A stretch of DNA of 33,408 nucleotides from Mucilaginibacter xinganensis. Lineage in GTDB: Bacteria > Bacteroidota > Bacteroidia > Sphingobacteriales > Sphingobacteriaceae. The stretch lies in contig JAMFSA010000111.1 in NCBI GenBank assembly GCA_026225055.1, positions 1 to 33,408 of the forward strand, written 5' to 3'. Made by a program: the position numbers and the translations under genes. Shown piece by piece: positions 25,817 through 33,152 of this stretch (the first letter of the stretch is position 1; every line of letters starts with the position of its first letter). The notes below the pieces were generated by a model. The model was not told the origin of the DNA. It did no database searches and was given only the letters and a program-made list of their open reading frames with translations.

Positions 25817-26421
25817 TGAAAAATTACACTGGCTCACGCTTCGCTCCCTCACGTGGGGGGCGAAGTACTGGGGCTAAAGTTATGGGCATGTTGCCCAAAC
25901 TACCCGGTATCGCTTTACCCCTCGTTATTACTGGCGTTATAGGCGCTGCGGGTTATTGGGTTTACAAAAAATTTGCTGTTAATACCCCTGATCAAAAGGC
26001 TCAGGATACCGCCGATAAGGCGGGTTTAACTAACCTGACTACAAGGCAGGTAGCTTCTGTTAACTCTTTGGATGCTCTTAAAAAGAGCCTTTCCGCTCGT
26101 GGCTTAAACGTCTCTAACGTTCATCAGTCATTTGCTAATACTTTAAACGCCGCTATGAATACCAGCGCTATCGATCACGGCGAAATTATTAAGATTGTTA
26201 AAAGTATGGGGCTTGAAACCTTTCAGCTTACCGCTATCGCTTATGGTCAGCGGGAACTTAGGGGTTATGTCACTTCTCCGCTTCATATTTTTGAGCCTGA
26301 TTTTTGGATTGATAGTTTTTCTACCCTTAAATTATATGGTACTTTAAAGTATCATTTACAGGTTGCGCTTACCTCCTCGGAGTTTTTAAGTATTGGCGCT
26401 TACGTCAATACTGTACCTTAG
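25816..26421 (+). CDS. 201-aa viral membrane protein
   Basis: The N-terminus is basic (FAPSRGGRSTGAK), then a membrane helix (about 30-50, PGIALPLVITGVIGAAGYWV) and a soluble domain of roughly 150 residues, helical then beta-rich (VNSLDALKKSLSARGLN, then DHGEIIKIVKSMGLE). It is translated from the TAATG overlap with the gene before. It is probably a membrane-anchored virion protein in the capsid block. No family recognised. Confidence 0.6.
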   Translation: MKNYTGSRFAPSRGGRSTGAKVMGMLPKLPGIALPLVITGVIGAAGYWVYKKFAVNTPDQKAQDTADKAGLTNLTTRQVASVNSLDALKKSLSARGLNVSNVHQSFANTLNAAMNTSAIDHGEIIKIVKSMGLETFQLTAIAYGQRELRGYVTSPLHIFEPDFWIDSFSTLKLYGTLKYHLQVALTSSEFLSIGAYVNTVP

Positions 26422-26524
26422 GCATTATAGCCTCTTTAAGCTACTTTAATTGTGTTGCTATACATTTATCGTTCCTTTCTTTTAAATCGCCCCTGTGCGA
26501 TATTTCATTAAAATAACTATTATT

Positions 26525-27103
26525 ATGATGCACTCTGATAACTCCCTTTCTGAGGCGTTTGTTAAGCACATTTCTTATTTTTCTGAGGAGTATATTAAAC
26601 AGTTAATAATGGAAGTGGATAGCGGTAAAGTCGCTACATTAAAGCCTTTTGTAGGTTCGCTTTCCTATCCCTCCTCTTTGTTTCCCTCTGTTGGTAGTGC
26701 TGTGCCTACAACTCAATTTGCTGCCACTACTTATATAGGGCTTATGCAAATGATCTTTCCTGAGGAGACGAGTACCTTAGAAGATTTACCAGCTTACACC
26801 GTTTTGCAAATTGATCTTGACGGTGTGGAAAGGACTTTTGTTACTATTGCCGGGGGTGATATTACCGCTGGTGTCGGTGGTACTAAATTCATCGATTTTG
26901 TTAACTCGCTCTATCCTACTGCTAACGATCCTCTACCGTTTAATGAAACGGCTATACACGTACTTCGTAACATTCGTATTTCAGGTAGTAAGTTTACTAT
27001 CTCCGGTTCTACTTTTGTAGCAAGTGGTTTCGTTTCAAATTCTCATACAAAGGATTATTCCTTTTGTATTTCAGTATCCGGTTACTCTGCAATTATCTTA
27101 TAA
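26525..27103 (+). CDS. Hypothetical viral structural protein, spike block
   Basis: A 192-aa protein. The start is the ATG of MMHSDNSLSEAF (a GTG upstream is the alternative). After a helical opening it becomes beta-rich (YTVLQIDLDGVERTFVTIAG, then ISGSKFTISGSTFVASGF). It is the first gene of a three-gene run ending in the large spike, so it may form the vertex or spike base. That role is inferred from position. Confidence 0.5.
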   Translation: MMHSDNSLSEAFVKHISYFSEEYIKQLIMEVDSGKVATLKPFVGSLSYPSSLFPSVGSAVPTTQFAATTYIGLMQMIFPEETSTLEDLPAYTVLQIDLDGVERTFVTIAGGDITAGVGGTKFIDFVNSLYPTANDPLPFNETAIHVLRNIRISGSKFTISGSTFVASGFVSNSHTKDYSFCISVSGYSAIIL

Positions 27104-27540
27104 TGAAGTTGCTATTTATAGAAAAAACGACATTTGCAGATCCCGCCCCTGAGGCGGTTGTCGTTACTCCTGATCCGCCCGTTACTGTTATCCCTACTCC
27201 TCCTGTGCCTCTTACGGTTGTTCGTTGCACTGCTTCGGGTCAGTACTTTAACCATACCGTTATGGTGTTTAGCGTTACTTTAAGCGGCAAACTCACGGTT
27301 GATGTTGTTGTTCATGTTATACTAACCTGTACTAAAGTGGGTGGTATTGATAGCTGGGGCGCTGATCTTACAGTCCCTGCGGGTACGTTAATTGTTACTA
27401 AACCTATTAACGTTCTTCTTGGTACTCGGCTTTTAACCCTCCCTACGTATTCAGCTGTTCAGGCTTATGCTACCTCTTGCGCTCCTAACCCTGCGGGTGG
27501 CACTACTGTTGAGCTGCATAGTACATTACTTGAAGTTTAG
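27103..27540 (+). CDS. Proline-rich viral protein, spike block
   Basis: A 145-aa protein starting MKLLFIEKTTFADPAPE at a TAATG overlap with the gene before. It has a proline/valine-rich stretch (VVVTPDPPVTVIPTPPVPL) and then beta strands (VFSVTLSGKLTVDVVVHVIL). It probably acts as a linker or base between capsid vertex and spike. No family recognised. Confidence 0.5.
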   Translation: MKLLFIEKTTFADPAPEAVVVTPDPPVTVIPTPPVPLTVVRCTASGQYFNHTVMVFSVTLSGKLTVDVVVHVILTCTKVGGIDSWGADLTVPAGTLIVTKPINVLLGTRLLTLPTYSAVQAYATSCAPNPAGGTTVELHSTLLEV

Positions 27541-27542
27541 TT

Positions 27543-30005
27543 ATGCAAAAAAAATTATTGCATCTTCCGCCCTCGTCTTTTAAAAAGTATGACGGCGGTT
27601 CGTCCTCTGCCTCTGTTCCCGGCTCCGACTATGTGCTTCCCATTGCTACCGCTAACGTCTTAGGTGGCGTTAAGGCTGGCGCTGGTGTCACTATATCGGA
27701 GACAGGCGTTATATCTGCTGAGGGTGGCGGCTCTGCCCCTGACCTTGCGCCCTATGCTTTAGAAGTTGATTTATTAGCTCTTGAAGATTTACCTAATACT
27801 CCCGTTCTTACTGGCCTTTCTAATGTAGCTGTAGCCTTTGGGCTTGTTAGACAAGTCCCCGGCGCTACCCGTTGTATTAGGCTTCGTCGTTCAAGTGATG
27901 ACGTTGAACAGGATTTTTATTTTGATACTAAAGGCGCTTTAAACCTGTCCGATATTTTTAAATTTCTAAATGGTTTTCGTGGTTACGTGCCTCAGTGGTA
28001 TAATCAGGCTGGCGATTTTTCGCACTTCCTGCAACCTGTTAAATCATTACAGCCTTATTTCGCTGTTGACAGGGGTGTACCTAAAGTACGTTTTGAGAAT
28101 TCAGGTAACGGCATTATTGGTCAGGCTTTGGTTTATACCCTTGCTACTCCTGTTAACGTTAACAATACTACCGTTTTTTGTGCTTATTCGTCTTATTTGA
28201 GTTCCGGCACGGATTCGGTTTATCCTGTTGCTAATTTTAGCAAACGTTACTTTCTTAGTTCTTTAGGTTCAAAGTTGGATTTGTGTATTGACGGTCTTAA
28301 CGCTTCTAAACCCGATTCGCTCTCATTGAATGGCGTTTCTACTGCTACCCTGTTTGCAGGTTGTCAAAACAATTATTTTTCAATCAGCTCTAACGGTACT
28401 GCTACTAAAGTTCGTTCCCGTTTCGTTGAGGCTTCTATTGCTGGTCTTGCTTCTGCTACTGAGACACAATTTAAATTAGGCAATTTTTTTGCTGGTGATT
28501 CTAACCCTTTTGCAGGTGATGTATTTAGCTATATCCAGTTTTCGGCTGTCCAGCCTGATACTGTAATTGATGCTATCTCTACCGGCTTGGATTCTTCATT
28601 TGATTTGATCTCTTTGGTTGACAGTCCTAATAATTTGGTTTTTTCAGGTGATAGTCTTGGTGTTATCGGTTCTACCGATAATTTTAATTATCCCCGGTTA
28701 ATGAATGCTACCGCCAAAACTCCGGTTTTGAACTTCTGTCGATCTTCCAATACGTATGTTATTCAAAATTCGAATAATTATAACGTTGCGCTTGATTCTA
28801 CAATTATCCCCGGCAAAAACAATATTTTGTTTTACTTCGGTGGTACTAACGATTTGCAAGGCGCTACCGCTGCCCCTCTTGCTCCTGCTGTTGTTAAGGC
28901 CGCTGCTGTGGCTTTTGCTACCGCTCGTTTTGCTGCTGGCTGGTCAAAGGTAGTTATGTTTACTGCTTTGGATCGTGGTTCTGTTGGTACGTTTACAACG
29001 TATAATAACTTAATGCTTGCTGATACTGTCAGCTTTAGCGCCGTTCTTCCTGTTGCCGCTGATAAACATTTACAGTTTCTTCCCGGTGTTGGTGGTAATA
29101 CTTCTGCTTTGTCTCGTCCTGATATGGCGTATTCGTATGATCTTGTTCATTTAACGTCACTCGGTTCGGCTGTTATTGCGTCCTATTGTGATAATTATAT
29201 TGAATCTGTTTCTAACGTTTATGTTACTGCCTCTTTAGGTCGCCGTATCAATAAGCTTGAAGCTTATATTAATGACCTTGTTTCAAAGGATGCTGCTAAT
29301 GGTAAAGGTTTCCGTTACAATGCCAAAATTGCAATTGATGGTACTTTGTATACCACCCGTATTAGTAGCTCACAAAAGGCGCTTACTGATTTGGAGATAC
29401 AGGCAAACGATACCGACCTGTTAACTAATAGCGGTTCTATTTTTATGCGGCCTAATGGCGGCGGTCGTATGTGGTTTGGTATAAAGCGTACTGATCCCAT
29501 TGTTACCGGGGGAGATGCTAACGCTACGTATACGTTTGGGGGTGCTTATGCAAATTCCTTGTATATGGATATGTATAACCCTGCTGGTACTGATCCACGT
29601 ACTTACATCAGGTTTTTAAATGATGGTACGCAAACCAATATTACAAACTCTCGTGTCGGTTCGTCTGCTCCTTATCACTTGGATACTTACAGTTTGTACG
29701 ATACAACTATTGAGAGTGGGCAAACTAAAGTCTATCTAAAGGCTATGACTGTTGCCGGGCTTACTGTAGCGGGTAAATATTATGATCCTGCCGCTGGTGG
29801 TTCAGGTTATCAGGCTTTTGTCGGTATAGGTACTGAGTTAAAAAATCCTCAGGCTTTTTTGCATTTAGCCGCTTCTATCCCTGAGGGTGTATCCATGATC
29901 ATTAATAAAGGTGGCGCTCCTACTGTGCTTGTAGACGGCGCTATTTGGTATGATAGTACTGGGCTTCATTTTAGAAAGGGCGGCGTTACTGTTAACCTCG
30001 CCTAA
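27543..30005 (+). CDS. Receptor-binding spike with SGNH hydrolase domain
   Basis: An 820-aa modular protein starting 2 nt after the previous stop. Residues about 30-50 (LPIATANVLGGVKAGAG) resemble fibre-protein shafts. About 55-300 resembles the arabinofuranosidase-B/concanavalin-like module common in phage fibres (CIRLRRSSDDVEQDF, then VPQWYNQAGDF). About 360-560 is an SGNH/GDSL hydrolase: Ser371 in FSGDSLG, GGTND (433-437), and Asp533/His536 in YDLVHLT. The C-terminal third ends with a beta-rich tip (FVGIGTELKNPQAFLHL, then LHFRKGGVTVNLA). It probably binds and deacylates surface polysaccharide. It is the longest gene in the element. Confidence 0.85.
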   Translation: MQKKLLHLPPSSFKKYDGGSSSASVPGSDYVLPIATANVLGGVKAGAGVTISETGVISAEGGGSAPDLAPYALEVDLLALEDLPNTPVLTGLSNVAVAFGLVRQVPGATRCIRLRRSSDDVEQDFYFDTKGALNLSDIFKFLNGFRGYVPQWYNQAGDFSHFLQPVKSLQPYFAVDRGVPKVRFENSGNGIIGQALVYTLATPVNVNNTTVFCAYSSYLSSGTDSVYPVANFSKRYFLSSLGSKLDLCIDGLNASKPDSLSLNGVSTATLFAGCQNNYFSISSNGTATKVRSRFVEASIAGLASATETQFKLGNFFAGDSNPFAGDVFSYIQFSAVQPDTVIDAISTGLDSSFDLISLVDSPNNLVFSGDSLGVIGSTDNFNYPRLMNATAKTPVLNFCRSSNTYVIQNSNNYNVALDSTIIPGKNNILFYFGGTNDLQGATAAPLAPAVVKAAAVAFATARFAAGWSKVVMFTALDRGSVGTFTTYNNLMLADTVSFSAVLPVAADKHLQFLPGVGGNTSALSRPDMAYSYDLVHLTSLGSAVIASYCDNYIESVSNVYVTASLGRRINKLEAYINDLVSKDAANGKGFRYNAKIAIDGTLYTTRISSSQKALTDLEIQANDTDLLTNSGSIFMRPNGGGRMWFGIKRTDPIVTGGDANATYTFGGAYANSLYMDMYNPAGTDPRTYIRFLNDGTQTNITNSRVGSSAPYHLDTYSLYDTTIESGQTKVYLKAMTVAGLTVAGKYYDPAAGGSGYQAFVGIGTELKNPQAFLHLAASIPEGVSMIINKGGAPTVLVDGAIWYDSTGLHFRKGGVTVNLA

Positions 30006-30025
30006 TTATTACTTAAAACAAAACT

Positions 30026-30610
30026 ATGAATATCTCAAAAAAAGATTTCGACGCTCAGTTAAAAGATGATGCGCCCTTTAACGGTTATAAAATCGAGGGT
30101 AATTTTATTGTTTTTGATAATACAGCCGACCTGTCTTATCAGGTCTTGCCGGGATATAAGTTAAAGGATTTGCTTACGCATAATCCTATAGCTTCCTATA
30201 CAAAACTTAGCAAAGATTTATTACTTAGGCTACACTTAGTTTGGACTAATTGCAATGGTGACAAACCAAATATTAATTCTTCTTACCGCTCACCCGAATA
30301 TAATAAAACTGTTCCCGGTTCTTCGGCTACCTCTCTGCACTGTCAGGGCTTGGCTATTGATTTAGGCGGCAACCCTGAGTATATCGGTAACGCAATTATT
30401 ATTGCGGGTTTTGATGGTGAGTTAGGTTATTATAATTGGGGTTGTCACATTGGCATTAAAAACGGTGTACGGGATGTTTGGGACAAACGTACAGATACTT
30501 CTATTACCCGAAAGGTAAAGGATTTCATTGCGCCCGATGCTACCCGCAATTACACGCTTATTGCGGTTTTAGCCCTTGTAGGCTTGGTTATTTTTAAACG
30601 TATTTTCTAA
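30026..30610 (+). CDS. M15-family peptidase with C-terminal membrane helix
   Basis: A 194-aa protein with a D-Ala-D-Ala-type M15 peptidase core. The zinc ligands are readable: His105 and Asp112 (LHCQGLAIDLGG), and His141 (WGCHIGI), after SSYRSPEYNKTVPGS. The last segment (LIAVLALVGLVIFKRIF) is a membrane helix. It likely cuts peptide cross-links in peptidoglycan, complementing the lysozyme. Membrane attachment and placement after the spike suggest a virion-borne entry enzyme, but a lysis role is possible. Confidence 0.8.
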   Translation: MNISKKDFDAQLKDDAPFNGYKIEGNFIVFDNTADLSYQVLPGYKLKDLLTHNPIASYTKLSKDLLLRLHLVWTNCNGDKPNINSSYRSPEYNKTVPGSSATSLHCQGLAIDLGGNPEYIGNAIIIAGFDGELGYYNWGCHIGIKNGVRDVWDKRTDTSITRKVKDFIAPDATRNYTLIAVLALVGLVIFKRIF

Positions 30611-30614
30611 TATT

Positions 30615-30812
30615 ATGCAAACTATTATCGATTTTGTAAAGGCTCATTTAGTCATTGTTCTCGGCGCTATTGCTGCCGCTTGGTTCTTCTTATTCTCAGG
30701 TAAAAAAGGCGGTCGCCGTTCTTCTTATCGCCGCCGTGCGCGGTCTTATGGTAAACGCTCTTACAGTCGTGGCCGTAACCGCTTCCGTGGTCGTTCTCGT
30801 CGTCGTTACTAA
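30615..30812 (+). CDS. Membrane-anchored arginine-rich basic protein
   Basis: A 65-aa protein with a membrane helix (about 10-28, AHLVIVLGAIAAAWFFLF), then a strongly basic Arg/Ser/Tyr domain from GKKGGRRSSYRR to the end RGRSRRRY. The layout suggests a link between the internal membrane and packaged DNA. It starts 4 nt after the peptidase stop. Its basic part resembles the 45-aa protein at 23778, so the two may be functionally related. Confidence 0.7.
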   Translation: MQTIIDFVKAHLVIVLGAIAAAWFFLFSGKKGGRRSSYRRRARSYGKRSYSRGRNRFRGRSRRRY

Positions 30813-30944
30813 TATTTAAAATGCGCTCCTTGTGCAACCTCTGATCTTCGGAAAAATGGGCAATTGTGGACTGTAGGAGATTAGCTCCGGCCTTGTGCCG
30901 GGGCTTCTTGTTTTCACCTGGTATTTTTTTTAACCTTTAAAAAA
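30813..30944. other. Viral intergenic region with terminator and leader
   Basis: No gene could be supported in these 132 nt. It holds a strong hairpin terminator (30883-30914) and then the leader TTAACCTTTAA (30930-30940) of the next gene. It separates the late spike/lysis block from the replication block. Confidence 0.5.
30883..30914 (+). terminator. Terminator after the late viral block
   Basis: AGCTCCGGC (30883-30891) pairs with GCCGGGGCT (30897-30905) with one G-U pair, followed by TCTTGTTTT. Confidence 0.8.
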
Positions 30945-31166
30945 ATGTTTTCTTTTAATTCTTGGCATAATAAGGAATTTAGGTTCGTTTATCAACCTGA
31001 TTATTCCCTCGGTTATCGTAGCCGCCGCTTTTTGGTTAGTGCTAATAAGCAATACATAACCGATTCTAACGCAAAATTAGCCTTTTCTAAAGCCTCAAAT
31101 ATGAGAGGCGATAAACTACGCTTACGCTTTAGAAAGTATGGCATACTTGATATTTATGTAAAATAA
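30945..31166 (+). CDS. Hypothetical 73-aa basic protein, replication block
   Basis: A small basic protein (GYRSRRFLVSANKQY, then RGDKLRLRFRKYG) with 4 nt between the TTAACCTTTAA leader and the ATG. It is one of two short genes leading into rep. The charge would suit nucleic-acid binding, but no fold is recognised. Confidence 0.5.
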   Translation: MFSFNSWHNKEFRFVYQPDYSLGYRSRRFLVSANKQYITDSNAKLAFSKASNMRGDKLRLRFRKYGILDIYVK

Positions 31167-31182
31167 CTTAAACCTTAACATA

Positions 31183-31419
31183 ATGGCAGAAAACAACTCT
31201 ATTAATTTGAATTACACGGTTGATAAGGATAAAATCACTTGGGACTTATATATGATGGATATTTCCCTTATACCCTCGCTAACTAAACAATTGACTTGGT
31301 ACTTACACATGCAAACCTCATCGGTTAGTTTTATGGATGAGAGAGCCGAAAGGGCTCGTCTTGCTGGTATTACTCCTGAGCGTCAAATGTCTATGGATTT
31401 AAAACTTAAAACTCACTAA
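31183..31419 (+). CDS. Hypothetical 78-aa protein upstream of rep
   Basis: A soluble helical protein (DLYMMDISLIPSLTKQLTWY, later RAERARLAGITPERQMSM). The leader variant TTAAACCTTAA (31168-31178) precedes it. rep starts 4 nt after its stop, so they are translationally close. Unknown function, perhaps a replication accessory. Confidence 0.55.
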   Translation: MAENNSINLNYTVDKDKITWDLYMMDISLIPSLTKQLTWYLHMQTSSVSFMDERAERARLAGITPERQMSMDLKLKTH

Positions 31420-31423
31420 CCTA

Positions 31424-32746
31424 ATGATTGATACTATAAATTTAAAACTCTCAAATGTCAAATCTTACCCTCTTACTAAACTCCGCTTTGAACAAACGTC
31501 AAAAAGCGGGCAAACGGTCGTCCAAATTAATGAAGATGACGGCGAAATTATTACAGGTGGTGACTTTCGTGCTTTACTGCACCATGATACCGATAATATT
31601 ATTCCTCTTACTAAGCGTAATACTATGTACGTGCCTAGTTCTCATTATACTTTATCCTATAAGTATAATATCGTCACTGACTGCATAGACTTTGATTTTT
31701 CCATACCTAAATATATACACGGTACTAATATTTTGCAGTTCATAAAGTACTTTGGTCAGGATGCTGATACTCAGTATTATTACCTTATGAATTTCATTAA
31801 GGTTTTTATTAATAAGATTTCGTATGAGCCTATTAATATGGTCGATATTTCTATAACCCGTATAGATTTATGCTATAATCAGTTCTTTGCTTCTAAATAT
31901 GACGCTTTGGCGTATCTTAATGCTCAAAAAGAATTGCTTCCAAAATATGCCCGTTCTACTAAAAACGATTATCGTTCTTACGAAACCTCGTTATCTTACA
32001 TAACTAAACGTTACTCGTTTAAGATATACCATAAGGGTACGGAATTTAAAAAGCATGATAAAGTTAAACTTGCCGACAATAATCCTACTGGTGAGGGTAT
32101 TGACTTTTTACAGGATACCGCCGATAGGATTCTCCGTTATGAGGTTACTATACGTAAAGCTCAAATTGACTACCTGTTTAGAGAACACGAACTTTACCGG
32201 CCTTACGTTTCGTTTTTCTTTAATGATCGTTCCCGTGCTGGCTTTCGCTTACATAGTCCTCGTTACTATGATGACATTGTTAAATTTTGTGAGCGTGGCC
32301 ATAATTATGTTTGCGTACCTGTTATTCAGGCTACCGCTATCCGTACCAGCTCTGTACATTTTTCAAAAGAGGTATTTACAGACTTGTACAAATTCTTTTG
32401 GGATTATGTAAACAAATTTCAACTTGAATGTAAAATGTCTGTTATGGACGTTATGAAGCGTATAGATGAAAAAAACACGGAAAGGGATACTATCAGTGAT
32501 GATACACTCCGACATAAAAATTCTTATAATAAGCCAATGCTTACTGTGTTGGCTCTGCTTACTCAAAGTTACTCTTTGGATAGTCTCCGTAAAAGTGGTT
32601 TATTGCCTCGTTCTACTTTCTTTCACTATCAGAAAAAACTTAAAGAGCTCGGTTACACTTCAAAGGGCAAACTTATAGATGTTGCCCCTCCCTCTCTTGA
32701 TTATTTAGAGTATTTGTCAATATTCGGGTTTCACCATCGTAAATGA
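31424..32746 (+). CDS. Rolling-circle replication initiator (gene II/X-like)
   Basis: A 440-aa protein with the opening MIDTINLKL that marks gene II/X-type phage replication proteins (Phage_CRI and related Rep families). Internal motifs fit Rep_trans-like initiators: DISITRIDLCYN (about 141-152), YSFKIYHKGTEF and ILRYEVTIRK, where conserved acidic, histidine and tyrosine residues occur. The C-terminal part has a helix-turn-helix-like stretch (YSLDSLRKSGLLPRSTFFHY). It would nick one strand of a circular double-stranded form and start rolling-circle synthesis. The Rep type supports an ssDNA genome. Catalytic residues are not fixed. Confidence 0.75.
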   Translation: MIDTINLKLSNVKSYPLTKLRFEQTSKSGQTVVQINEDDGEIITGGDFRALLHHDTDNIIPLTKRNTMYVPSSHYTLSYKYNIVTDCIDFDFSIPKYIHGTNILQFIKYFGQDADTQYYYLMNFIKVFINKISYEPINMVDISITRIDLCYNQFFASKYDALAYLNAQKELLPKYARSTKNDYRSYETSLSYITKRYSFKIYHKGTEFKKHDKVKLADNNPTGEGIDFLQDTADRILRYEVTIRKAQIDYLFREHELYRPYVSFFFNDRSRAGFRLHSPRYYDDIVKFCERGHNYVCVPVIQATAIRTSSVHFSKEVFTDLYKFFWDYVNKFQLECKMSVMDVMKRIDEKNTERDTISDDTLRHKNSYNKPMLTVLALLTQSYSLDSLRKSGLLPRSTFFHYQKKLKELGYTSKGKLIDVAPPSLDYLEYLSIFGFHHRK

Positions 32747-32904
32747 TAAATATTTGATAAGTTTTCGTTCATTAAATTAATTCCTATTAGATAAGTTATT
32801 AATCCAATTATCATAATAATTGAGAATAAAATTATTCGCAAAACAAATCCATTAATAGGACTTGTTCCCTCAATTATTTGTTCTACTAAATCTTTGAGCC
32901 ACAT
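32731..32904 (-). CDS. 57-aa membrane protein antisense to the rep end
   Basis: A minus-strand gene beginning MWLKDLVEQIIEGTSPINGF, with a membrane helix (FVLRIILFSIIMIIGLITYLI) and a short tail ending NIYHLRW. Its 3' end overlaps the rep 3' end by 16 nt on the other strand. It is one of only two minus-strand genes in the element, so it may be a lysogeny or superinfection-exclusion gene. An accidental frame is possible. Confidence 0.5.
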   Translation of the reverse strand: MWLKDLVEQIIEGTSPINGFVLRIILFSIIMIIGLITYLIGINLMNENLSNIYHLRW

Positions 32905-32987
32905 ATTTTTTTATTGACTTCTTTTTGTAAAGATACAATTCTTAAATGTTTGACTATCCATTATATAAAAGTTTGTAACTGGCTGAT

Positions 32988-33014
32988 TTTTAATAAAATT
33001 TAATTTTATTAAAA
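32988..33014. terminator. AT-rich palindrome after the replication block
   Basis: TTTTAATAAAATT (32988-33000) and AATTTTATTAAAA (33002-33014) are perfect reverse complements separated by one T. It can act as a bidirectional terminator between rep and the right end, or as a replication structure. Confidence 0.5.
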
Positions 33015-33116
33015 TTTGGTATATTGATATTAAGTAGTATATTAGCATCGTGATCCAGCGAATGAAATCACAGTACACCGCCTCTATCTCATAGGGGTTA
33101 GCAACAGAAAATCTTT

Positions 33117-33143
33117 ACCCTTTCGGGGTTCCCTTTTCAGGGA
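33117..33143. repeat. Two abutting hairpins near the right junction
   Basis: ACCC-TTTCG-GGGT (33117-33129) is followed at once by TCCC-TTTTCA-GGGA (33130-33143), then the palindrome GTTAATTAAC. In an ssDNA genome this could be origin, packaging or attachment structure. Confidence 0.45.
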
Positions 33144-33152
33144 GTTAATTAA

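Noticed and set aside
27970..28200. Plus-strand frame inside the spike gene
   Set aside because: An overlapping frame of a well-supported gene, with low-complexity hydrophobic sequence from the T-rich composition.
29315..29500. Minus-strand frame inside the spike gene
   Set aside because: Antisense to a strong coding region and without a recognisable product. Treated as a shadow frame.
19428..32746. Microvirus (Gokushovirinae/Alpavirinae-like) prophage
   Set aside because: The small basic proteins, ssDNA-type Rep and T-rich sense strand fit, but the candidate capsid protein is about 310 aa rather than 500 or more. There is no VP2-like pilot protein, many genes encode membrane proteins, and the element is about twice to three times the usual size.
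31424..32746. Inovirus prophage based on the gene II/X-like Rep
   Set aside because: There is no Zot-type ATPase or pVIII/pIII-like coat set. Peptidoglycan hydrolases and a large capsid-like protein are present, which inoviruses lack.
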